DNA of 38,465 nucleotides. Origin: Micromonospora rosaria. GTDB lineage: Bacteria > Actinomycetota > Actinomycetes > Mycobacteriales > Micromonosporaceae. The notes beneath the pieces were generated by a model, which worked only from the letters and a program-made list of their open reading frames with translations, did no database searches and was not told where the DNA came from. The stretch is taken from positions 1 through 38,465 of the forward strand of contig NZ_LRQV01000058.1 of NCBI RefSeq assembly GCF_001567585.1, in the 5' to 3' direction. Every line of letters starts with the position of its first letter. Within the stretch, counting starts at the first letter, position 1. This document shows, piece by piece, positions 8,400-16,827 of the stretch. Position numbers and translations under genes: made by a program.

Positions 8400-8535
8400 C
8401 ACGGGCTCCTCGGTGGGTGGCCCGTGGATCGTAGGCGTTCGCGGCCGGGTCGGCTGCCCTCGTGGGACGCGGACACCGGTCAATGAACCGAACGGCCCAC
8501 CACATCTGCCGCAACGGCTCGCCGGCCCGCTGCCG

Positions 8536-8748
8536 TCAGCGGTAGTCGTCCTCGTCGGCGGCGACCACCCGGGCCTGCTCCACGGCGTCCCAGTCGCCGA
8601 CCTCCAGGCCCCGGTGCGGCTCGCTGTCGGCGTCCGCCGGATCGGTGGAGGTGGCCTGCTCGACGGCGTCGGCGGCCGGGGCCTCGGGGTCGCGTTCGTC
8701 CGGTGCGAGGTGGTCGCTCGGGGCGAAGTCCTCGTCGGGTTGAGCCAT
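8536..8748 (-). CDS. Small acidic protein of unknown function
   Basis: This 70-residue, strongly acidic protein is rich in Asp, Glu, Ala and Pro and has no hydrophobic segment, so it is soluble and probably disordered. The ATG has a good GGGAGG 6 nt upstream, which supports a real gene in a region with few other signals. It reads divergently from the YvlD-like gene at 8878. I recognise no family. The alternating Asp-Glu stretches could bind a basic partner, but this is speculation. Confidence 0.6.
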   Translation of the reverse strand: MAQPDEDFAPSDHLAPDERDPEAPAADAVEQATSTDPADADSEPHRGLEVGDWDAVEQARVVAADEDDYR

Positions 8749-8877
8749 CGTCCCTCCCTGATAACGGCGGAAACCTACCCACACCGTACGGGTTGGGCCG
8801 GGTCCGCGCTCGCCGGGCGGGGTACCGGTCGGCCGATTGCCGCCCCCGACCAGGGGTACCGGTGCCAGGATGAGGCC

Positions 8878-9261
8878 GTGGGCTTCCTGATCCGGCTGGC
8901 GATCACCGCGATCGCGTTGTGGGTCACCACCCTCGTCGTGCCCGGGGTGGAGGTGGGCGGCCGGTCGGGGACGAACACGGCGCTCACCCTGGTCGTCGTG
9001 GCGCTGATCTTCGGCGTGGTCAATGCCGTGCTCAAGCCGGTCATCAAGGTGGTCGGCTGCGTGTTCTACCTGCTCACCCTCGGTCTGTTCGCGCTGGTGG
9101 TGAACGCGCTGCTGTTCCTGCTCACCGACTGGATCGCCAGCGTGCTGGACCTGCCGTTCCGGGTGGACGGCTTCTGGCCGGCGTTCTGGGGCGCGATCGT
9201 GGTGGCGGTGGTGAGCTGGCTGATCAGCATCGTGGTACCGGACCACCTGGGTCGGCGGTGA
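8878..9261 (+). CDS. YvlD/phage-holin-like four-pass membrane protein
   Basis: This 127-residue protein consists of four closely spaced hydrophobic segments with short loops. The motif FGVVNAVLKPVIKVV followed by LLTLGLFALVVNALLFLLTDW is characteristic of the YvlD family, also called mycobacterial four-TMS phage holin. Despite that name these are chromosomal membrane proteins of unknown role, some linked to envelope stress; there is no phage context here. The GTG start is preceded by AGGATGAGG. It lies upstream of fba in the same direction with 122 bp between, enough for an independent fba promoter. Confidence 0.82.
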   Translation: MGFLIRLAITAIALWVTTLVVPGVEVGGRSGTNTALTLVVVALIFGVVNAVLKPVIKVVGCVFYLLTLGLFALVVNALLFLLTDWIASVLDLPFRVDGFWPAFWGAIVVAVVSWLISIVVPDHLGRR

Positions 9262-9269
9262 CGGGCCGG

Positions 9270-9300
9270 TTGTGCCCGACGACGGTTGCTGCGGGATACT
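9270..9300 (+). promoter_or_regulatory. Possible fba promoter (TTGTGC-N19-GATACT)
   Basis: TTGTGC at 9270-9275 and GATACT at 9295-9300 resemble -35 and -10 hexamers of the main actinobacterial sigma factor, but the 19-nt spacer is longer than ideal. The site lies 83 bp before the fba start and just after the previous stop codon, which is a sensible place. Confidence 0.3.
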
Positions 9301-9383
9301 TCCGGCGGTGGACAGTGCGGTCCGGCGCACCCATGGAAGACAGCGGCCTGACGGCCGAGAGCGGTAAGTAAGGAGCGTTCGAC

Positions 9384-10406
<1,023 letters not shown>

Positions 10407-10414
10407 CCTGGCTG

Positions 10415-10496
10415 TAAGGAAGGGCCCCCTATTAACGCCTACGGTAGAGAAGGGCACCCTTCTCACCACCGGGGCGTTAAGAAGGGGCCCTTCCTT
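10415..10496. repeat. AAGGAAGGGCCCC element forming an inverted repeat between convergent genes
   Basis: The left arm (10416-10439, beginning aaggaagggcccc and ending ttaacgcc) pairs with the right arm (10473-10496) at 22 of 24 positions. A smaller near-palindrome agaagggcacccttct lies inside. It sits exactly between the convergent fba and LOG-family genes, so it can act as a bidirectional terminator. Its first 48 bp closely match a second copy at 24169-24216, so it belongs to a dispersed family. Confidence 0.7.
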
Positions 10497-10501
10497 GCAC
10501 C

Positions 10502-11791
10502 TCAGCGGGTGAGGACCCGGACCGCCTCGTGGACGTCGTCGGTGAGGTGGATGGTCTTCGCCAGGTCCCCGAACGGGGAGGCGGCCAGCAGCGGGCGCAG
10601 CAGCGCCTCCACCGGCAGCTCCCGGGTCCAGTAGGTGCGGTCCAGGAAGACGTACGCCCCGCTGGCGCCGTCGGTGCCGTAGAACGTCTTGGTCGCCGCC
10701 TGGAACACCTCCTGCACCGTCCCGGCCCGACCGGGGGCGAAGACGATCCCGCCCCGGGACAGTCGCAGGATGGTGTCCTCCCGGATCGCGTTCGAGAAGT
10801 ACTTGGCGATCCGCCCGGCGAAGAGGTTCGCCGGCTCGTGCCCGTACAGCCAGGTGGGGATGGCCAGGCCACCGCTGCGCGCCCAGTCCAGGTCCGGGCC
10901 GGCCGGCCGCTGCCGAGGGGCCACGGGCCCGGCCGTCGGCTCCGGGCCGACGACCCCGCCGGCCGGCTGCGCGCCGACGCCGACCCCGCCCGCCGGCTGC
11001 GCGCCGGCCCGGTGGCCGTACCGCTCGCGGACCGCCAGCGCCGCCGCCGTGTACCGGTCGTGGTCGGTGAAGTCGGGCGCCCCGGCGAGCAGGTCGATCG
11101 CGGTGGTCAACTCCTCCACCGGGTGCGGGGCCAGGTAGGCGCCGAGGTTCGCCGCCTCCATCACCCCGGGACCGCCGCCGGTCACCACCAGCCGGTCGGC
11201 CCGCGCCAACTCCCAGCCGAGCGTGGCCGCCATCCGGTACGGCACGCTGCCGCGCGGCACCGCGTGCCCGCCCATGATCCCCACCACCGACTGCGGCCCG
11301 TGGGTGGCCAGCCAGGACCGGGTCGCGTCGGCCAGCGCGTTGTCCACCCCGTGGTCGTGCAGCCGCTGGGCCAGCGCCTCCTTCACCTCCGGCAGCGCGC
11401 CCCCGTGCGCCCGGAAGTGCTCGTACACCCGGGTGTCGTACATTCCGGCGAAGCCGCCCTCGGCGAACCCGGCGGCCAACTCCTCGGGGGTGTAGAGGTG
11501 CGAGGGCTGGGTCGGGTAGGGCAGGCCGGAGAAGGGCGGCACCACGTTCGCCCCGCGCCGGACCAGGTCCGCCCCGACCTCCCGGGAGGCGAACTTGCAG
11601 CCGATGAAGAGCGTCCCGGCGACCTCGATCCGGGTCAGGTCGGGCACCGGGTCACGGTCCAGGCGCAGGCCCTGCACGGTCAGCCCGGTCAGGCTGCCGC
11701 TGGTGAGCCGCTCGTCGAAGGCGGCCCGGGTCTCGATCTCGGCGGGGGCGGTGTGCGGCTCGATGATGTCCGCGGGTGGTGGGGTCGGCAC
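10502..11791 (-). CDS. LOG-family / Rossmann-fold nucleotide-binding protein
   Basis: This 429-residue protein is related to lysine-decarboxylase-like (LOG) proteins. The glycine-rich strand-turn VVTGGGPGVMEAANLGAYL and the later FAPGRAGTVQEVF match the family's GGGxxGxMxA and PGGxGTxxE motifs, though the second has Arg in place of a glycine. Plant and bacterial LOG enzymes remove ribose 5-phosphate from nucleoside monophosphates. Larger bacterial forms like this (about 400 residues) are related to PpnN nucleosidase, so nucleotide salvage is plausible but unproven. Between the two motifs is a Pro/Gly/Ala insert with a duplicated GAQPAGGV. The GTG at 11791 has AGGA 7 nt upstream; sequence before it is low complexity. 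Confidence 0.75.
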   Translation of the reverse strand: MPTPPPADIIEPHTAPAEIETRAAFDERLTSGSLTGLTVQGLRLDRDPVPDLTRIEVAGTLFIGCKFASREVGADLVRRGANVVPPFSGLPYPTQPSHLYTPEELAAGFAEGGFAGMYDTRVYEHFRAHGGALPEVKEALAQRLHDHGVDNALADATRSWLATHGPQSVVGIMGGHAVPRGSVPYRMAATLGWELARADRLVVTGGGPGVMEAANLGAYLAPHPVEELTTAIDLLAGAPDFTDHDRYTAAALAVRERYGHRAGAQPAGGVGVGAQPAGGVVGPEPTAGPVAPRQRPAGPDLDWARSGGLAIPTWLYGHEPANLFAGRIAKYFSNAIREDTILRLSRGGIVFAPGRAGTVQEVFQAATKTFYGTDGASGAYVFLDRTYWTRELPVEALLRPLLAASPFGDLAKTIHLTDDVHEAVRVLTR

Positions 11792-11895
11792 CAGGCCATC
11801 CTGCCCGGACGGGTCAACCCGCCGCCGGTCCCTCCCCGGCTGCTCCACCGCGCCCCCTGCGCGCCGGGGAGGGGGCGCGGCGGACCCGGGGCCGG

Positions 11896-11929
11896 CAGGA
11901 GCCCGGCGGTGGCCACCGCCGGGCTCCTG
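11896..11929. repeat. 34-bp perfect palindrome with no loop
   Basis: Positions 11896-11912 (caggagcccggcggtgg) and 11913-11929 are exact reverse complements with no spacer. It lies in the 296-bp region between two divergently transcribed genes, where a terminator is not expected. It could be a dyad operator, a cruciform-prone site, or the end of an unrecognised transcript. Confidence 0.6.
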
Positions 11930-11944
11930 GGTGTTCCGGTTCCT

Positions 11945-11967
11945 GGGGAGGCTCCGGACCTCCTTTT
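11945..11967 (+). terminator. Small hairpin followed by TTTT
   Basis: GGAGG (11947-11951) pairs with CCTCC (11959-11963) around a 7-nt loop and is followed directly by four T residues. This is a rightward intrinsic-terminator shape, rare in such GC-rich DNA. No rightward gene that would need it is visible between 11792 and 11945. Confidence 0.4.
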
Positions 11968-12087
11968 GTACTCGACGGCGCCGACCAGCGGCATTGGTCA
12001 CCGGTCGCGGGCCGATCAGCCGTTCAGGTGGGGCGACCCGGCCAACCCCCCTCGCGCCGCTGGCCGCGAAGCGGGTTGAATGGGGCG

Positions 12088-12516
12088 ATGCAGAACCTGT
12101 TGCCGGAGCCCCCGGCCACTCTTCTCCCCGCCCACGCCGAGGCCGATGCCGCCCTGGCCGCTGCCGAGCAGGCGGCCAGCGAGGAGGCGTACGCGGAGGT
12201 AGCGGCCCGCTTCCCGACGCACAGCGCGGCGTGGGCGGCGCTGGGCAGCCGGGCCCTCGCCGCCGGCCAGGCCGTCACCGCGTACGCGTACGCGCGGACC
12301 GGGTACCACCGGGGCCTCGACCAACTGCGCCGTAACGGCTGGAAGGGGCACGGCCCGGTGCCCTGGTCGCACCAGCCGAACCGGGGCTTCCTCCGCTGCC
12401 TGTACGTGCTCTCCCGGGCCGCTGGTGAGATCGGCGAGGCGGACGAGGCGGCCCGCTGCGCGCAGTTCCTCCGCGACTGCGACCCCGCCGCCGGGGACGC
12501 CCTGGCCAGCAACTGA
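12088..12516 (+). CDS. DUF3151 family protein
   Basis: This 142-residue soluble protein of unknown function belongs to DUF3151, a family found almost only in actinobacteria. Diagnostic stretches are NLLPEPPATLLP at the N-terminus, VTAYAYARTGYHRGLDQLRR in the middle, and WSHQPNRGFLRC followed by CDPAAGDAL near the end. It is predicted to be all helical, with a TPR-like look. In mycobacteria the homologue (Rv0360c) sits near fba and purA, as here. The ATG at 12088 starts the conserved region; the open frame upstream is low complexity. Confidence 0.85.
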   Translation: MQNLLPEPPATLLPAHAEADAALAAAEQAASEEAYAEVAARFPTHSAAWAALGSRALAAGQAVTAYAYARTGYHRGLDQLRRNGWKGHGPVPWSHQPNRGFLRCLYVLSRAAGEIGEADEAARCAQFLRDCDPAAGDALASN

Positions 12517-12570
12517 CCGACCCGCCGGACCGGCCCGCGCCGCGCCAACTCGGCCGGGGCCGGTCCGGGC

Positions 12571-12700
12571 CGACAGGTCACCGCCCGGCCCCCCGGCCCG
12601 GCCGGCAGGTCACCGCCCGGCACCGGCCCGGCCGGCAGTCAATCCGCCCGGGGGCGGCCACTCGGCCGCAGGCCGGTCCGGGGTCGGCAGGTCACAGCCC
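12571..12700. repeat. Four degenerate copies of CCGGCAGGTCACCGCCCGG
   Basis: Related units begin near 12571, 12601, 12632 and 12683. The last one contains the stop codon of the leftward ParA-like gene, so the downstream copies look like duplicated and decayed versions of that gene's 3' end. They fill most of the gap between DUF3151 and the ParA-like gene. No coding sequence is seen in the gap. Confidence 0.5.
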
Positions 12701-15535
12701 TTCGGCGACCGAAGCGGCGATCTTGAGCCAGGCGTCCCGGGTGGCCGAGGAGAGCCCGCTGTACCGGATCGGTTCCCCCGAGTCGATCAGCCGCTCGTAG
12801 GGCGCGAGCAGTACCGCCCGGGTCCGCGCCGCGAAGTGCTGCTGGATCGCCGGCAGGTCGATCTCCTTGCGGGACGGCGGCATCGACACCACCGTCACCG
12901 CCTGCCGGACCAGCCGCTGCCGCCCGCTCTGCTCCAGGTGGTCGAGCATCCGGGCGGCGGTCTCCGCCGAGTCGTTCCGCGCCGACATGGTGACCACCAA
13001 CTGGTCGGTCGCGTCCATGGCGGCCTGCCAGTTCTGTGCCCGGACGTTGTTGCCGGTGTCCACGAAGATCAGCTTGTAGAACCGGCTGACCACCTCCCGG
13101 AGTTCGGCGAACGCCGAGGCGGTCAGCATCTCGCCGCCGGTGGCCGACTCGTCCGAGGCGAGCACGTCGAACATGCCCTCACCCTGGGACCGGACGTACT
13201 GCGACAGGTCGCCGACGCGGCCGTGGGCACCCTGGAACTGCCCGAGGTCGCGCAGCATGTCACGCACCGTCCGGGAGTGGAAGTCCTGCTGGGCCCGCAT
13301 CCCGAGGGTGCCCTGGGTCTCGTTGTTGTCCCAGGCGAGCACGTACCCGCCGCGCTTCTGGCCGAAGGTCATGGCGAGCAGCAGGATGGCCACGGTCTTG
13401 CCCGCGCCACCCTTCGGGTTGACCACGGTCACCTGACGCAGGCCGCCGAAGTTGCGCCGCACCATCTCGATGTCGCGGCGCAGTTCCTGCTCGTGCCGGC
13501 CCGGCGGCAACTTGACCAGACCGGTCTTGTTGATCACCGCACGGAAGCCGACGGTCGCCACCGGGTCGGGCGGCCGGATCTGCCGCCGCCGGGCGAAGTC
13601 CTCGGCCGTCGGCGGGGCCCCCGTCTCCGGCGTCCAGGCGGGCTCCGGGTACGCCTGCTGCCCCGGTACCGGCGGCATGCCCGGCTGTCCCACCGGCATG
13701 CCCGGCTGGCCGACGCCCGGCTGCCACGGCGGCGGGTACCACCCGCCCCCCTGCTGCGGGACCGGCCCCGGCGGCACCGGGGAAACCGGGCCGGATGGCG
13801 CGGCAGCGGTCGCCGGGCCCGGTACCGGCGGCACCGGGCCGGGCGGCGGCACGGCGGGCACCGGGCCGGGCGGGTTGAACGTCGGGGGCAGGGGACCGGG
13901 GCGCCGGCCTCCCGCCCCGGCGACTCCTGCCGCAGTGGCTCCTGCCTCGACGCCTCCTGCCTCGACGCCTCCTGCCTTGGTGGCCGGCGGCACCGGCCCC
14001 GGCTGCGGCTGCGGCGGTACCGCCCCGGCCCACCCGCCGGCCGACGACGGTGCCGGGCCCGCCCACCCGCCGCCGGACTGCGCGGCCCAGGGTCCCGGTG
14101 ACGGCTGCTGCGGTACCGGCCCGGGTGGCTGCTGCTCCGGTCCGGGCCCGTAGGGCGGGTGCTGCGCCGGGCGCTGCTGCGCGGCGTGCTGCTGCCCCGG
14201 GTGCTGGTGTGCGGGGTGCTGCTGCCCCGGGTGCTGGTGTGCGGCGTGCTGCTGATCCGGGTGCTGGTGCGCCGGTTGCTGATGGGCGGGGTGCGCCGCG
14301 ACCGGCTCCGCTCCAGCCTGCGGCGGCGCGACCGGCTGCTGCGGGATCACCGGTCGGTGCCGGCCAGCCTGCGGTTCCTGCGGCACTGTTGGCACCGCCT
14401 GCGCGTCGGCCGGCTGCTGCGGGTCGGCCGTCGACTGCTGGCCTGACGCTGCCTGCTGGTGGCTGGGCGGCTGCGGCGGTGAGGGCTGCAGGGCACTTCC
14501 GTCGCGTACCGGTCCGGTGGCAGCGGCCTCACCGCGCGCGTCGCCAGCGGCCGTGCCGGGCCGCTGCGGCGGCTGCGCCCAGGGGGACTCGGGCTGCGCC
14601 CGCCCGCCGGCCCCCGTACCCTGCTCGCCGCCGCGCGCCGGCCCCTGCTCGGCGGCCCGCATCGTGCTCTGCTCGCCAGCTCGGGCCGGTCCCTGCTCGG
14701 CAGTCTGCACCGTACTCTGCTCGGCGGCCCGCATCGGGCCCTGCTCGGCAGGCCGCATCGGGCCCTGCTCCGCCGCCTGCGCCGGGCTCTGCTGGCTGCC
14801 CCGCGCCGGGCCCTGCTCCGCCGCCTGTGCGGCGACCGCGTCGCGGGCCGGCGGCCCCGCCGCCGCGCTGGGCTCGTCGAGCGTGAAGGGAGCGTTCAGG
14901 TCGACCGGCACCCGCTGCGTGGCCCGTGGCCCCGGTGCCCCGCCGCCTGCCGGGGGCCCGCCGGCCGCCCCCGCCGCGTTGCCTGCCGGGTGCGCCCCGG
15001 ACGCACCCGCCGCGTTGCCTGCCGGGTGCGCCCCGGACGCACCCGCCGCCGCGCCGGTCGCCGGTACCACCGGGCCAGCCTGTGCGGCACTGGTCGGTGC
15101 CGGTGGGTCCGCCTGGGTGGCGGGGTACGGGTGCTGCGCCCCACCGTTGTGCGGTATCGGCGTCCAGCCCGCGTTCGGTGGGCCGGTCATCGCCCACTCC
15201 CCGGGCGTCCCGACGGCGGCGGCCTGTGCGTCGGCCCGACCACCGCTGCCCCCGGGCAGCCCGCCGCCGGCCGTGCCCGGCGTCGTGCCGTCGCCGCCGT
15301 CCCCGGCGGTGCCGTGGCCGGGGACGACCGGTGGCCCCGGCGGCGGTGGCAGGTAACTGAGCGACGGGTACGCGGTCGTGTCGACCGTGGGCGGCAGCTC
15401 CGGGCCCCCGCCGGGCCAGTGTCCGTCGGCCGGCACCGGGCCGTCGGGCTCCGGGGGCCAGAGCGGCTCGATGTCCCGTTCCGGCACTGGATGCTGGGCC
15501 GAGCCACGGATCCGGTCGGCGTTGTCGTCAGCCAC
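12692..15535 (-). CDS. ParA/MinD-like ATPase with giant disordered N-terminus (EspI-like)
   Basis: Of 947 residues, the last 300 or so form a ParA/MinD-type P-loop ATPase. The deviant Walker A motif PKGGAGKT lies near residue 706; a Walker-B-like LIFVDTGNN and a switch region follow. The first 650 residues are Pro, Gln, Ala and Gly rich and contain three repeat blocks (AAEQGPxR units, HPAHQHPGQQ units and GASGAHPAGNA units). This design, a proline-rich leader before a ParA domain, is that of EspI-type proteins associated with ESX/type VII secretion. No other ESX gene is present, so the link is only by resemblance. The GTG start has GGAGG 4 nt upstream. It lies 85 bp downstream of the lipid-kinase-like gene on the same strand. 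Confidence 0.82.
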   Translation of the reverse strand: MADDNADRIRGSAQHPVPERDIEPLWPPEPDGPVPADGHWPGGGPELPPTVDTTAYPSLSYLPPPPGPPVVPGHGTAGDGGDGTTPGTAGGGLPGGSGGRADAQAAAVGTPGEWAMTGPPNAGWTPIPHNGGAQHPYPATQADPPAPTSAAQAGPVVPATGAAAGASGAHPAGNAAGASGAHPAGNAAGAAGGPPAGGGAPGPRATQRVPVDLNAPFTLDEPSAAAGPPARDAVAAQAAEQGPARGSQQSPAQAAEQGPMRPAEQGPMRAAEQSTVQTAEQGPARAGEQSTMRAAEQGPARGGEQGTGAGGRAQPESPWAQPPQRPGTAAGDARGEAAATGPVRDGSALQPSPPQPPSHQQAASGQQSTADPQQPADAQAVPTVPQEPQAGRHRPVIPQQPVAPPQAGAEPVAAHPAHQQPAHQHPDQQHAAHQHPGQQHPAHQHPGQQHAAQQRPAQHPPYGPGPEQQPPGPVPQQPSPGPWAAQSGGGWAGPAPSSAGGWAGAVPPQPQPGPVPPATKAGGVEAGGVEAGATAAGVAGAGGRRPGPLPPTFNPPGPVPAVPPPGPVPPVPGPATAAAPSGPVSPVPPGPVPQQGGGWYPPPWQPGVGQPGMPVGQPGMPPVPGQQAYPEPAWTPETGAPPTAEDFARRRQIRPPDPVATVGFRAVINKTGLVKLPPGRHEQELRRDIEMVRRNFGGLRQVTVVNPKGGAGKTVAILLLAMTFGQKRGGYVLAWDNNETQGTLGMRAQQDFHSRTVRDMLRDLGQFQGAHGRVGDLSQYVRSQGEGMFDVLASDESATGGEMLTASAFAELREVVSRFYKLIFVDTGNNVRAQNWQAAMDATDQLVVTMSARNDSAETAARMLDHLEQSGRQRLVRQAVTVVSMPPSRKEIDLPAIQQHFAARTRAVLLAPYERLIDSGEPIRYSGLSSATRDAWLKIAASVAEGL
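14160..14290 (-). repeat. Repeats encoding His/Gln/Pro-rich units in the ParA-like protein
   Basis: A roughly 30-bp unit recurs about four times (core gctgctgccccgggtgctggtgtgc on the plus strand) and encodes HPAHQHPGQQ-type decapeptides in the disordered N-terminus. The closeness of adjacent copies suggests recent expansion. Confidence 0.7.
14620..14835 (-). repeat. Repeats encoding AAEQGPxR units in the ParA-like protein
   Basis: About nine imperfect copies of a 24-30 bp unit (plus-strand core ggccctgctcggc) encode AEQGP/AEQST octapeptide-like units with alternating basic and acidic residues. Confidence 0.7.
14966..15045 (-). repeat. Direct repeat encoding GASGAHPAGNAA
   Basis: Two adjacent near-identical 36-bp units (plus-strand core gttgcctgccgggtgcgcc) encode GASGAHPAGNAA twice. 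A third, weaker copy encodes a GGPPAGG version. Confidence 0.7.
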
Positions 15536-15620
15536 GGTTCCTCCCCCACTCCTCCTGCCCGAGGATAGGCTGCCGGGCGGTACCGGGCCCGCCGACGGAG
15601 GCCGGCGTGGACGTCCCCGG

Positions 15621-16703
15621 TCAGCTCACCCAGACCGCCCAGGCACCGGGCTCGACCCACCAGGACCGCTTCCGGCTCAGTTCGGCCTCGACGCCGTCGT
15701 CGAGGTAGGGAACGCGGTCGTCGCGCGGGTGCACGGCCACGGCCCGCCCCCGGGCCCGGCGTACCTCCAGCCTGACCCGCTTCCTGCCCAACGCGCGTCG
15801 GGTGACCACGGGAACGGCCACCGCCACCTCGACCACCCCGTCGGCCGGGTCGGGCGTGTCGAGCAGGGCCACGTCGCCGAGCCGCGCGTACCCGCCGCTG
15901 TTGCCGATCGCGCAGGCGGTCAGCGGCTCGTCCCCGGTGGTGAGGACGATGTCGTCCACCTCGACCCGGCCGCGCCACGGCAGCGGACGACCCTGGTCGT
16001 CGGCGGCGCCGAGCAGCGCGCCGTCCAGGGTCACCGAGCCGCCGTCGTTGCGCAGCAGGTCGAGCCGGCGCGGGGCGCCGTCGAGCACCGCCGCCGCCAC
16101 CGCCGCCGGATCGCGGGGCAGCCCGAGCTGCGCGGCCAGGTCACGGTGCGTGGTGCTCCGGGCCGGGTCGAGCGGGAGTACGCCCACCGGCGGCAGGTCC
16201 GGCACGGTGCGGTTCCCGGCCAGGTCGTCGGGGCGGCGACTCGGCGGCGGAGCGTACCGGCGGACCAGCCGGCGCAGCACGGCGCGCAACTGTGCGTCAC
16301 TGGCGACCGCGACCACGAGCCTGGTCTTGCCGTCCGGGTCGGGCCAGGTGAGCCCGTCGGGGCGGGGCGGGCCGTCGAACCGGGCGAGGACCGCGTCGAT
16401 CTCGGCGTCCGAGCGGGCGGTGACCGTCTCCACCCGGGCGCCCCGGGCGGTGAGCGCGTCCGCGCAGGCCAGCACGGGCACCCGGGGCGTCGCGCAGCGC
16501 TCCTCCCCGGCGACCTGACCGCTGTCCGCTTCCGCGCCGTCGGGAGGCGTCGTTCCGGTGCCCGCCCCCGCGTCGGCGGGGGGCGTCGTTCCGGTGTCCG
16601 GGTCGGGGGCGTCGGGGCGGCCACCGCAGCAGGCTCCGTCGCTGCCGCACCCGCCCGGAGCCTTCCGCTCCGAGTCGAGGGTGAGCAACACCACGTCGTA
16701 CAC
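15621..16703 (-). CDS. Diacylglycerol-kinase-like protein with degenerate catalytic motifs
   Basis: This 360-residue protein reads as a DAGK_cat/YegS-type fold in its general layout: LVVAVASDAQLRAVLRRLV (about residues 129-147), GVLPLDPARSTTHRDLAAQL (174-193), a run encoding DGAPRRLDLL, and a C-terminal GGYARLGDVALLDTPDPADG. In active lipid kinases the first two blocks contain GGDGT and LPxGTxNDFA. Here they read AVASD and LPLDPARSTTHRDLA, so the ATP-binding and catalytic residues appear lost. The N-terminus instead carries a cysteine cluster (C19, C25, C26 in GGCGSDGACCGG) and a Pro/Ala linker. It may be a pseudoenzyme or have a new activity. The GTG start has GGAGG 8 nt upstream. It is divergent from purA and upstream of the ParA-like gene. 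Confidence 0.6.
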   Translation of the reverse strand: MYDVVLLTLDSERKAPGGCGSDGACCGGRPDAPDPDTGTTPPADAGAGTGTTPPDGAEADSGQVAGEERCATPRVPVLACADALTARGARVETVTARSDAEIDAVLARFDGPPRPDGLTWPDPDGKTRLVVAVASDAQLRAVLRRLVRRYAPPPSRRPDDLAGNRTVPDLPPVGVLPLDPARSTTHRDLAAQLGLPRDPAAVAAAVLDGAPRRLDLLRNDGGSVTLDGALLGAADDQGRPLPWRGRVEVDDIVLTTGDEPLTACAIGNSGGYARLGDVALLDTPDPADGVVEVAVAVPVVTRRALGRKRVRLEVRRARGRAVAVHPRDDRVPYLDDGVEAELSRKRSWWVEPGAWAVWVS

Positions 16704-16747
16704 GGTAGGAGCCTCCCGCTTCCCGTCGCGACCCCTGCCGGCCACGC

Positions 16748-16766
16748 CGTTATTACTTGTTAACCT
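16748..16766 (+). promoter_or_regulatory. AT-rich island in the purA / lipid-kinase-like divergent promoter region
   Basis: The stretch gttattacttgttaacct is the only AT-rich run in the 124-bp divergent gap. TAACCT (16761-16766) fits the TANNNT -10 pattern of actinobacterial promoters and lies 62 bp upstream of the purA ATG. No convincing -35 box was found. Confidence 0.3.
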
Positions 16767-16827
16767 GATCCCCCGGGCTCGCCAACCGGTCGCCACCTGG
16801 CACCCGAGCCTTCTGGAGGCGGAAAAG

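Noticed and set aside
5865..8486. Long rightward open frame across the DedA and LPXTG genes
   Set aside because: It is antisense to two well-supported genes, its translation is low-complexity Arg/Gly/Asp without domains, and it follows from high GC at third codon positions.
8878..9261. Prophage remnant because of the holin-like protein
   Set aside because: The YvlD family is chromosomal in many bacteria and no other phage gene is in the window.
12692..15535. Plasmid or chromosome partition system
   Set aside because: There is no ParB-like partner or parS-like palindrome cluster beside the ParA-like gene, and its disordered leader does not fit partition ATPases.
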